DNA from: Deltaproteobacteria bacterium
GTDB lineage: Bacteria; Myxococcota; Kuafuiibacteriia; Kuafuiibacteriales; Kuafuiibacteriaceae
Assembly (NCBI GenBank): GCA_016713425.1
Contig: JADJPE010000005.1
Location: 6,988,001-7,052,000, forward strand
Direction: 5' to 3'
Length of the DNA stretch: 64,000 bases
In this document: positions 47,282 to 54,924 of the stretch, piece after piece
Layout: each line of letters begins with the position of its first letter
Position numbering within the stretch: the stretch's first letter is position 1
Notes under the pieces: model-generated
Told to the model about the DNA's origin: nothing
Seen by the model: only the letters and a program-made list of their open reading frames with translations
Databases searched by the model: none
Position numbers and translations under genes: made by a program

Positions 47282-48340
47282 ATGAGCATCCTGTTCGAGC
47301 CACTACGCGTCGGCGCGCTGAGCTTGCCGAATCGGCTGGTGATGTCGCCACTCACACGATGTCGAGCCGTTGAGGCGAGGCAACCCAACGCGCTCATGCG
47401 CGATTATTACGTACAGCGCGCCGCCATGGGACTGATCATCACCGAGGCCACCTCGGTCGCCCATCAGGGCGTCGGCTATCCGAATACGCCTGGCATCTGG
47501 TCGAACGAACAAGTTCGAGGTTGGCGCATGATCACCGACGCCGTGCACGCGGCCGGTGGGCGGATCATGCTCCAGCTCTGGCACGTAGGACGGATATCTC
47601 ATCCTCTCTACCTCGACGGAGAGCTTCCCGTCTCCTCGAGCGCCGTCAAACCCGAGGGGCACGTGAGCCTCGTGCGCCCGGTGACCGAATTCGTGACTCC
47701 GAGAGCACTGCGGAGCGACGAAATCCCCGGCGTCGTCGAAGCCTTTCGTCGCGGCGCCGAGAACGCGCGGCAGGCAGGTTTCGACGGCGTCGAGATTCAC
47801 GGTGCAAACGGCTACCTGCTCGACCAGTTTCTTCAGGACAGCGTCAACCGACGCGATGACCGCTACGGCGGTACCCTCGAGAACCGCGCACGCCTTCACC
47901 TCGAGGTGACCGACGCCTGTATCTCGGTATGGGGTCCCGACCGGGTCGGCATGCACCTCGCGCCTCGCGGAGACGCCCACGACATGGGTGACAGTGATCC
48001 AACGGCGACGTTCTGCTACCTGGCCCGCGAGCTCGGTCGGCGAAAGCTGGCTTTCCTTTGCACGCGGGAGCACGAAGGACCGGACGCACTCACGCCACGG
48101 CTGAAGCGCGAGTTCGGCGGTGTCACGATTGCGAACGAAGGCTTCACCAGGTCCTCTGCGGAAGCAGCCATCTCCCGAGGCGACGCCGACGCGGTCGCCT
48201 TCGGAAAGCTTGTTATCGCCAATCCGGACCTCGTGGCGCGTTTTCGAACCGACGCACCGCTCAATGCTTGGGACGCAACGACCTTCTACGCCGACGGGCC
48301 CGCCGGCTACACGGACTACCCAACGCTCGAGGGCCGCTGA
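47282..48340 (+). CDS. Old Yellow Enzyme family alkene reductase (NemA-like)
   Basis: 352 residues from ATG 47282 after a GAAGGAG purine stretch. FMN-dependent flavin oxidoreductase: SILFEPLRVGALSLPNRLVM, LQLWHVGRISHPLYL, the active-site His/Asn pair in VEIHGANGYLLDQFLQDSVN, RRDDRYGGTLENRARLHLEV, and phosphate-binding ISRGDADAVAFGKLVIANPD. It reduces activated C=C bonds or nitro compounds with NAD(P)H in the cytoplasm. GYTDYPTLE at the end is typical of the NemA/OYE group. It converges on the carboxylase gene with five bases between. Confidence 0.95.
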   Translation: MSILFEPLRVGALSLPNRLVMSPLTRCRAVEARQPNALMRDYYVQRAAMGLIITEATSVAHQGVGYPNTPGIWSNEQVRGWRMITDAVHAAGGRIMLQLWHVGRISHPLYLDGELPVSSSAVKPEGHVSLVRPVTEFVTPRALRSDEIPGVVEAFRRGAENARQAGFDGVEIHGANGYLLDQFLQDSVNRRDDRYGGTLENRARLHLEVTDACISVWGPDRVGMHLAPRGDAHDMGDSDPTATFCYLARELGRRKLAFLCTREHEGPDALTPRLKREFGGVTIANEGFTRSSAEAAISRGDADAVAFGKLVIANPDLVARFRTDAPLNAWDATTFYADGPAGYTDYPTLEGR

Positions 48341-48345
48341 AAGCT

Positions 48346-49881
48346 TCACACCGGAAGAACCGGACAATGCCGCGGCACAACACGACGCGTTTTCGAACGT
48401 GCGTGCGCGAGCCGGTTGATCAACGTGTCGCGAAGTTGGTCGCCAGACAAGACGTCGTCGATCACGTTCTCGCTCGCCAACTTGAGCAGATCGACATCCT
48501 GGCGGTATTCCTCGCGAAGCTCAGCCACGTAGGCGGCACGATCTTCTTCGGGGCGCGACTCGACCTTGTTGGCGTAGACGGCGTTCACGGCGGCCTCGGG
48601 CCCCATCACGGCGATGCTCGCCGACGGGAGGGCAAGCGTCGCGTCGGGCTCGTAAGCCGGACCGCACATCGCATAAAGCCCCGCGCCATACGCCTTGCGA
48701 ACGACCACCGAGAACTTGGGTACGGTGGCCTGCGAAATCGCGTGGATCATCTTGGCGCCGTGCCGGATGATTCCCTGGCGCTCGACCTTGGACCCGATCA
48801 TGAACCCTGGGACGTCGGCCAAGAAGAGAAGCGGGATGTTGAAGGCGTTGCAGGTCCAAACGAAGCGTGCGACCTTGTCCGCGCTGTCGACGAACAAGAC
48901 CCCGCCTTTATACTTCGGCTGGTTCGCGACGACGCCGATCGCGTGCCCATCGATGCGCGCCAAACCGACGATCACCTCACGGGCGAAGCGCTTCTTCAGC
49001 TCGAAGAAGGAAGCGTCATCGACCAGCGCTTGAATCACGCCTTGCATGTCGAAGGGCTTGTTCTCGTTGCCCGGCACCAACGCCGAGATCGCCGGGCCGG
49101 CCGCCGGCGGGCGTCCGGGCGATCTTGGTGCTAGGTCTTCGAAACAGTCGGGCATATATCCAAGATACTGGCGCGCCGCGAGGATGGCTTCATCCTCGTC
49201 TCGAGCCAGAAGGTCCCCGCAGCCCGAAACCTCGCAGTGCATTCGCGCGCCGCCCATCTCTTCCAGCGTAACGTCCTCGTTGATGACCATTTTCGCCATA
49301 CGCGGCGACCCCAGGTACATCGACGCATTGCCTTCGACCATGAAGACCTGATCGCAAAACGCCGGGATGTAGGCGCCGCCTGCCGCCGAAGGTCCGAAGA
49401 GGAGGCAGATCTGAGGCACATAGCCCGAGAGCGTGCACTGCATGTGAAAGATTCGACCGGCGTGCCGCCGCCCGGGAAACATCTCGACCTGATCGGTAAT
49501 TCGCGCGCCGGCGGAGTCAACCAAGTAGAACAGCGGCAGCTTGTGGCTCCGCGCCTTCTCCTGAAGACGGATGATCTTCTCGACCGTGCGGCTTCCCCAC
49601 GACCCGGCCTTCACCGTCGAGTCGTTCGCCATCACGGCCACCGATCGCCCATGGACCCGCCCAACGCCCGTCACGACCCCATCGGCGGGCAGCGCATCGG
49701 CCTGTGCGTTGGCCAGAAGACCGTCTTCAACCCACCCTGGATCGTCCGCATCCAAGAGCCGGCGAATACGCTCACGGCAAAAGAGCTTCCCTTGAGCTGA
49801 GTTCTTCTCGTGGTACTTGGCGTCGCCGCCGCGCCGGACGCGGTCGACGACCTCAGCGAGCTTCTCATCATTGAGCGTCAT
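48346..49881 (-). CDS. Acyl-CoA carboxylase beta (carboxyltransferase) subunit
   Basis: 511 residues from ATG at 49879-49881. The carboxyltransferase fold has two crotonase-like halves: the acyl-CoA side (PLFYLVDSAGARITDQVEMF, FGPSAAGGAYIPAFCDQVFM) and the biotin side (FLADVPGFMIGSKVERQG and VRKAYGAGLYAMCGPAYEPD). It transfers carboxyl from biotin to propionyl-, methylcrotonyl- or acetyl-CoA; the exact acyl group is not decided by sequence. The biotin carboxylase/BCCP subunit gene is not in this window. The frame ends close to the Old Yellow Enzyme gene. Confidence 0.94.
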   Translation of the reverse strand: MTLNDEKLAEVVDRVRRGGDAKYHEKNSAQGKLFCRERIRRLLDADDPGWVEDGLLANAQADALPADGVVTGVGRVHGRSVAVMANDSTVKAGSWGSRTVEKIIRLQEKARSHKLPLFYLVDSAGARITDQVEMFPGRRHAGRIFHMQCTLSGYVPQICLLFGPSAAGGAYIPAFCDQVFMVEGNASMYLGSPRMAKMVINEDVTLEEMGGARMHCEVSGCGDLLARDEDEAILAARQYLGYMPDCFEDLAPRSPGRPPAAGPAISALVPGNENKPFDMQGVIQALVDDASFFELKKRFAREVIVGLARIDGHAIGVVANQPKYKGGVLFVDSADKVARFVWTCNAFNIPLLFLADVPGFMIGSKVERQGIIRHGAKMIHAISQATVPKFSVVVRKAYGAGLYAMCGPAYEPDATLALPSASIAVMGPEAAVNAVYANKVESRPEEDRAAYVAELREEYRQDVDLLKLASENVIDDVLSGDQLRDTLINRLAHARSKTRRVVPRHCPVLPV

Positions 49882-49924
49882 GGGCGAGCGTCTAGCACCG
49901 AGCGCGCGGCGTTGTCAGGTCCCC

Positions 49925-49972
49925 ATCGCCCGTTCTCAGGTCGCTCAGGTCCTCAGGTCCCCTCAGGTCCCT
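49925..49972. repeat. Short imperfect tandem repeat (8-10 bp)
   Basis: Four to five units of ctcaggtc with variable spacers lie between the carboxylase start and the stop of the next leftward gene. The gap holds nothing else. Confidence 0.6.
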
Positions 49973-51269
49973 CGCGCCAGTGATCGGCCGTGCTCGCGAG
50001 CGGAAACGGTCCGACGACCCGAATCTTCGCGGTGGCTTCATTTGCCCCCTGAGCCCGACATCGGTCGATCACGGTACCAACGCCCACCCCGCGCGCACCC
50101 GTCCCCGGGCCGTGTTCTTCCCGGGGCGGGTCACCGGCACCGCCGAGATCGCCTCGAACCGTCATACGGCCAAGCATGCGGCGGTGCGACGACGCGTGCT
50201 CGGCCGCCACCCGCACTTCGTGGCCGTCTGCGTCCTGATGACCGGCCGTGTCCTGTGCATAGGTGTCGTGGCCAAACAGGCAAACGAACCAGCCTGCATC
50301 CGTGAGCGGTTCGCGGCGCCGATTCCAGATCCCGAGCGAGGCAAGCCTCGGATTTTCCTTCTTGGGCTTCATCGCGCGAACCCAAGCCCACGCCAAGTCT
50401 CTCTGAAACGGGGTCTCGCTCAACGCATAGTCGGCGAGGAACGGCGCGCCGATGGACTGACTGGCGCGCTCAATTTCGAGTGCAGCCGGGGCCGTCGCGC
50501 GCGCCAAGAGTGATTCATCCGAGATCGACTCGAGCATCGACAAGATCGCTTCGAAGCGGCGACGCGCGGCCATCACGTCCCGCGCCGTGTCGCGCATGGC
50601 TTGCGGTCGCTCGACGTGGGGATCGTTCACCAAACGAGTCGGTAAGTCCGAGATGAAGCGGAACGTCATGGCCTTCAGCATCGCCGATCGAAACGAGAGG
50701 GGCGCGAGCGGGTCGACGGCCTGGGCAAGCATTGGGCCGAGCGCGGACGTCGAGGTCTCGGCCAAAAAGGGTGCGCCATCCAGGCAAGCCTCGACCTCCC
50801 AGGAGCGCTCCGGATCTTCCGCCGCCGCGCGCGCGCGCGCGATGCACGTGTCGGCGCTTTCGAGCGCCTCGTCCGGGTTCTTGGTCGCAAGGCCACGATA
50901 TCGCGCACGGTGGATCGCGCAAAGCATCCGATCGGACACCCACCCGCGCTCGAGCCAGCGATGAATCGTCGGCATAAAGGCATCATGGCCGCCGAGGGCC
51001 AGGAAATGGGAGGCAACGGTCCGTTTGGGGTTATCGCGGGGAAATTCGGGCATCGTCTCCGCCGCGCGCGCCATCAGGCGCTCGAAGGCCGCGACGTCGC
51101 CGGACAGCGCCGCCTGGCGCGCCTGATACCCGAGGGCGTCATGATAGTGCCGGCATCCGGCGGCGAGGCCCAGAAGCGGCAAGAACCCGGAGACGAAGAT
51201 GAAGATGAAGATGAACCGCGAAGGCGCGCTCGGTGGGGCAGCCCCAGATGAAAAGCCTGCGTCGACCAC
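49953..51269 (-). CDS. Hypothetical lipoprotein, helical, unknown function
   Basis: The frame is open from an ATG at 51365, but a GTG at 51267-51269 places the lipoprotein signal properly: a hydrophobic run with FIFIFIF, encoded by a hexanucleotide repeat, ending in the lipobox LLGLAAGC. The mature part is Ala/Arg-rich and mostly helical (AALSGDVAAFERLMARAAET, LESADTCIARARAAAEDPER), suggesting HEAT- or TPR-like repeats, and the last 100 residues are polar. No family is recognised. Its start is divergent from icd, with about 290 bp between. Start choice is the main uncertainty. Confidence 0.75.
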   Translation of the reverse strand: MVDAGFSSGAAPPSAPSRFIFIFIFVSGFLPLLGLAAGCRHYHDALGYQARQAALSGDVAAFERLMARAAETMPEFPRDNPKRTVASHFLALGGHDAFMPTIHRWLERGWVSDRMLCAIHRARYRGLATKNPDEALESADTCIARARAAAEDPERSWEVEACLDGAPFLAETSTSALGPMLAQAVDPLAPLSFRSAMLKAMTFRFISDLPTRLVNDPHVERPQAMRDTARDVMAARRRFEAILSMLESISDESLLARATAPAALEIERASQSIGAPFLADYALSETPFQRDLAWAWVRAMKPKKENPRLASLGIWNRRREPLTDAGWFVCLFGHDTYAQDTAGHQDADGHEVRVAAEHASSHRRMLGRMTVRGDLGGAGDPPREEHGPGTGARGVGVGTVIDRCRAQGANEATAKIRVVGPFPLASTADHWREGPEGT

Positions 51270-51561
51270 GCGCGGGTCATGCCGGATGCGTCGGCCTCTC
51301 GGCAACCGTCCAACCGCAACAATCGGCCGACGGCCGAACGCGTGCGCCAAAGGGTAAGCGTGCATCGGCCAGGAGGCCTATGGTCACTCCGGCCATGGGT
51401 CTCGAGAGGCCGACTTTTCAAGTCCGAATTCCGCGGCAGGCCCGTTGGCTCGGCGGACAAAAAGGTTCGGGCGCATAGCACAATCTGCTGGAAAAAACAG
51501 CTTTCGATCGCGGGCGCTTTTGGCTTGCAAGATTTGGTGGGGCTGATAGATCGCGAGCCCG

Positions 51562-52884
51562 ATGGGAAAGTACTTGAAGCTCTCTCCCCCTAAACGCGGT
51601 TCGAAGATCACCGTGGCAAAGAATGGTCAGCTCCAAGTTCCCGACGATCCGATCGTTCCGTTCATCCAAGGCGACGGGATCAGCCCCGAGTTGTGGCGGC
51701 CCATTCAGGAAGTGCTCGATATCGCGGTGGATCGTTGCTACGCGAACGCCAAGCGTCTCGAGTGGCTCGAGGTGTTCGCGGGCGACCGAGGCAACGAGGT
51801 CTACGGCACGAACAACCGCTTGCCGGAAGACACGATTCGAGCCGTGCAGGAGTACAAGGTCTGCATCAAGGGACCGCTGACCCCAACGAACAACGCGGCG
51901 CTTTGTCTCGACTCGCTGCTTCGTGAGCACCTCGATCTTTTCGCGCACGTCCAGAACATCCGATACCTCGACGGCGTCCAGTCGGCCCTCAAGTTCCCGC
52001 ACGGCCTCGACATCGTCGTGTTCCGAGAGCACACCGAGGACGTCTATTCGGACGTCGAGTGGAAGAAGGGCTCTCCCGAAGCCAAGCAGCTGCTGACGAT
52101 CTTGAACGACGATCTCGCCAAGAAGCTCGGCAAGTCGGTGCGCCCGGATTCGAGCATCGGAATCAAGCCGATCAGCGCGACGGCCACCAAACGCCTCATT
52201 CGACTGGCGCTCGAGTACGCCATCAAGCACAAGCGCAAGTCCATCACGTTCGCGCACAATGGCGCACTCATGCGTCACACGGAGGGATTCTTTCGCGACT
52301 GGGGATACGAGCTCACGCGCAAGGAATTCGGCGAGTACACGGTCACGGAGCAGGACATCGCGGAGATACACGGCGGGACGCCACCGCGCGGGCGCATCAT
52401 CGTCAAGGATCGGTCGACCGAGACTTTGATGCAGGAACTGTTGCTGACCCCCGAAGATCACGACGTCATCGCAGCCACGAATCTGAACGGCCACTACGTT
52501 CAGGCCGTCGCCACGGCGTCGGTGGGTGGTCTCGGGCTCATTCCGAATGCGCATCTGGGCGCCAAGGCCGCGGTCTTCGAGGCGACGCATGGTCTTCTGC
52601 CGCAGCCCGAGGCGAAGGTCGACCAGAACCCCACGGCCGTGCTGCTGTGCGGTGTCATGCTGTTCGACCATCTTGGTTGGAAGGATTCGGCGGAGCTCAT
52701 CACTCACGCACTCATCAAGACCATCTCGGATGGGAAGGTCACGCCGGACCTCGCGCGAAACCGCGAGGATGTCCAGACGGTCAGCGCACGGGAGTTCTGC
52801 GAAGCGATCGTCGAAAACTTCGAAGAAGTCCGAAAGTCGCGAGTTCGTCAGGCGATGAAGCGCGTCGCATCCAACATGCCTTAG
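51562..52884 (+). CDS. icd: NADP-type isocitrate dehydrogenase with altered substrate loop
   Basis: 440 residues from ATG 51562. The isocitrate/isopropylmalate dehydrogenase fold is clear: PIVPFIQGDGISPELW, IVVFREHTEDVYSDVEW, the metal Asp region ATNLNGHYVQAVATASVGGL and LGAKAAVFEATHG. By eye, the loop that in E. coli Icd holds Ser113, Asn115 and Arg129 reads CLD...Q here (AALCLDSLLREHLDLFAHVQ), so two or three isocitrate contacts differ, although the Arg equivalent to 119 and the FRE arginine remain. Either the enzyme is a divergent Icd or it accepts a related 2-hydroxy acid. Its neighbour mdh favours the TCA cycle. It could also escape AceK control, since the phosphorylated Ser is absent. 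Confidence 0.85.
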   Translation: MGKYLKLSPPKRGSKITVAKNGQLQVPDDPIVPFIQGDGISPELWRPIQEVLDIAVDRCYANAKRLEWLEVFAGDRGNEVYGTNNRLPEDTIRAVQEYKVCIKGPLTPTNNAALCLDSLLREHLDLFAHVQNIRYLDGVQSALKFPHGLDIVVFREHTEDVYSDVEWKKGSPEAKQLLTILNDDLAKKLGKSVRPDSSIGIKPISATATKRLIRLALEYAIKHKRKSITFAHNGALMRHTEGFFRDWGYELTRKEFGEYTVTEQDIAEIHGGTPPRGRIIVKDRSTETLMQELLLTPEDHDVIAATNLNGHYVQAVATASVGGLGLIPNAHLGAKAAVFEATHGLLPQPEAKVDQNPTAVLLCGVMLFDHLGWKDSAELITHALIKTISDGKVTPDLARNREDVQTVSAREFCEAIVENFEEVRKSRVRQAMKRVASNMP

Positions 52885-53009
52885 ACAACCAAAGCATTTC
52901 TACGTAGGAATTCGGCGCCGACACAAGCCGTTCCGGAAGACGGAAGTCGTTCCCGGAGGACGGACAAGGCGGTCCGGTTCTTCCTTGAAACTGGAGAAGG
53001 AGAAGATCG

Positions 53010-53945
53010 ATGGCTCGTGCCAAAATTGGACTCGTAGGTGCCGGTCAGATTGGCGGCAATCTCGCGCTGCTCGCAGCACAGAAGGAACTGGGTGACGTCG
53101 TACTGCTCGACATCCCGCAGGCCGAAGGACTTGCGAAGGGCAAAGCGCTCGACATGCAGCAGATGTCGACGATCGGTCGTTTTGACAGCATCCTGACGGG
53201 CACCTCGAACTACGACGACCTCGCTGGATCGGACGTCGTCATCATCACGGCCGGTATTCCTCGGAAGCCGGGCATGTCACGCGAAGATCTTCTCGGCACA
53301 AACCTGGGAATCATGACGGCCGTCGCGGAGAATCTGAAGCGGGTCTGTCCGAACGCCTTCCTCATCAACATCGCCAACCCACTCGACGCGATGGTGTACG
53401 CGCTCAAGAAGATCACGGGCGGATCGAAGACGCACGTGGTCGGCATGTCCGGCGTCCTCGACACCGCGCGGTTCAAGTCGTTCATCGCGATGGAGCTCGG
53501 CGTCTCGATGCGCGACGTGACGACCTTCGTCCTCGGCGGGCACGGCGACGATATGGTGCCGATTACGCGGCTCACGACGGTCGGTGGCGTCCCGGTATCC
53601 GAGCTCATTCCGAAGGATCGGCTCGATGCGATCGTCGACCGCACGCGCAAGGGCGGCGCCGAGCTGGTGGGTCTTTACAAGACGGGCTCGGCGTATTTCG
53701 CGCCGGCCGCGGCGGCCATCGAGATGGCCGAAGCCTACGTGCGCGACCAGAAGCGTGTCCTGCCGTGCTGCGCTTGGCTCGACGGCGAGTTCGGGATCAA
53801 GGACATGTATTTTGGCGCGCCATGCGTCATCGGCGCCGGTGGCGTCGAGCGGGTCCTGAAGTTCGAGCTCACGAATGAAGAAGTCGGCATGATCGAAAAA
53901 AGCGCCGCCAGCGTGAAGAAGACGATCGCTGAAACGAAGCTCTAA
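53010..53945 (+). CDS. mdh: Malate dehydrogenase (LDH-like type)
   Basis: 311 residues from ATG 53010, after GGAGAAGGAG upstream. The Rossmann motif is GLVGAGQIGGNLALLAAQKE, followed by the cofactor acidic residue in VVLLDIPQAEG. Substrate and catalytic residues lie in TAGIPRKPGMSREDLLG, LINIANPLDAMVYALKK and the proton-relay His of LGGHGDDMVPITRL. It oxidises malate to oxaloacetate with NAD. The gene follows icd by 125 bp, with a GC-rich leader carrying repeated ggaggacgg-like motifs that might form structure. It converges on a Crp/Fnr gene. Confidence 0.96.
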   Translation: MARAKIGLVGAGQIGGNLALLAAQKELGDVVLLDIPQAEGLAKGKALDMQQMSTIGRFDSILTGTSNYDDLAGSDVVIITAGIPRKPGMSREDLLGTNLGIMTAVAENLKRVCPNAFLINIANPLDAMVYALKKITGGSKTHVVGMSGVLDTARFKSFIAMELGVSMRDVTTFVLGGHGDDMVPITRLTTVGGVPVSELIPKDRLDAIVDRTRKGGAELVGLYKTGSAYFAPAAAAIEMAEAYVRDQKRVLPCCAWLDGEFGIKDMYFGAPCVIGAGGVERVLKFELTNEEVGMIEKSAASVKKTIAETKL

Positions 53946-53963
53946 GGGCCCTAAGCTGCTCTG

Positions 53964-53992
53964 GTCGCGCTACTCGGTCGGTCGAGCGCGAC
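53964..53992. terminator. Inverted repeat, candidate bidirectional terminator
   Basis: An 8-bp perfect stem (gtcgcgct at 53964-53971, agcgcgac at 53985-53992) with a 13-base loop lies between the convergent mdh and Crp/Fnr genes, overlapping the stop codon of the latter. There is no T tract, so intrinsic termination is uncertain. Confidence 0.35.
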
Positions 53993-54788
53993 GCACGGGC
54001 TGCCGGCACACGCGGGCAAGCGCCTCGGGGTCGAGAATCACGATGGCGCGCCCCTCCCGCTCAATCAGGCGCTCTTTCGTCCAGCGTGACATGACGCGGA
54101 TCGCCGTCTCGAGCGATGTGCCACAGAGATCGGCGAGGTCTTGCCTCGTCAACCGGACCGGAATTCGAAGCGTGCTCGAACCATCGTGACCGGCGTTTGC
54201 GTTTGGTACGGCAAGCTCAGGTGGGCCGGCCATATCGAGGATCAGTCGCGCAAGACGCTGCTCGACCTGTCCCGCGGCCATCTCCGAAACCCGCTGGCAC
54301 ATCCGCATGCATCGGCCTGCGACCGCATCGAACAAGCTCTTCGTGAACTCCCCACCACGCTCTACGGCCGCAAGCACGTCCTCGCGGGGAACGGCCACAA
54401 CCTCGCTGCCAGGCTCCATGCCGATCGCCGAGCAACAATAGGAGGCGCCTGACGTGGGCCCCGGAATACAGATCGCGCTCCCCGGGCCGCAAAGCTCGAG
54501 GATCGTCTCCCGCCCGTGCTCAGCGACGGCGACCAGCTTGACGCGCCCCTTGGCTACAAAATGAAAGTACTCCGCGGTCTGACCTTCGGAAAAGACGGTC
54601 TCGTGATCGGAGAGGACGCGGAGCCTGACGTGCGGACGCAAAGCGTGATCTCGCTCGGCGTTCGACGCGAGCGCGCGCAGCAGCGGAATCCGGTCGATGG
54701 GGACCTCAGTCGTCAACAAGGACTGGTGTACCACGCGGGGCTGGAATAACCCATCGCCAATCGGCCCGCGCCGCATGACAACAGTCAT
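53970..54788 (-). CDS. Crp/Fnr family transcriptional regulator
   Basis: The start is set at ATG 54786-54788 (272 residues); the open frame continues to 55004 but would then overlap the divergent transporter gene. It has a cyclic-nucleotide-binding-like domain (VFSEGQTAEYFHFVAKGRVK, ILELCGPGSAICIP) and a C-terminal winged helix (LTRQDLADLCGTSLETAIRV). Cysteines lie in GASYCCSAIG and AGRCMRMCQRVSE, but there is no N-terminal Fnr-type cluster, so the signal sensed is unknown. It is convergent with mdh and divergent from the NTT/HEAT gene, so it could control that gene (inference). Confidence 0.9.
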   Translation of the reverse strand: MTVVMRRGPIGDGLFQPRVVHQSLLTTEVPIDRIPLLRALASNAERDHALRPHVRLRVLSDHETVFSEGQTAEYFHFVAKGRVKLVAVAEHGRETILELCGPGSAICIPGPTSGASYCCSAIGMEPGSEVVAVPREDVLAAVERGGEFTKSLFDAVAGRCMRMCQRVSEMAAGQVEQRLARLILDMAGPPELAVPNANAGHDGSSTLRIPVRLTRQDLADLCGTSLETAIRVMSRWTKERLIEREGRAIVILDPEALARVCRQPVRRARPTE

Positions 54789-54924
54789 GCCCTGCGGAGC
54801 AAAACGTCCGTTGCACAATATCCGAATCCGGACGCCCGATACAAGCCCAGCCGCGGCGGGAGGGGAAGATTCACACCTCCCAATATGGCCAAGCTGTATG
54901 CACCAGGGCCACAATCCGGCCCCC

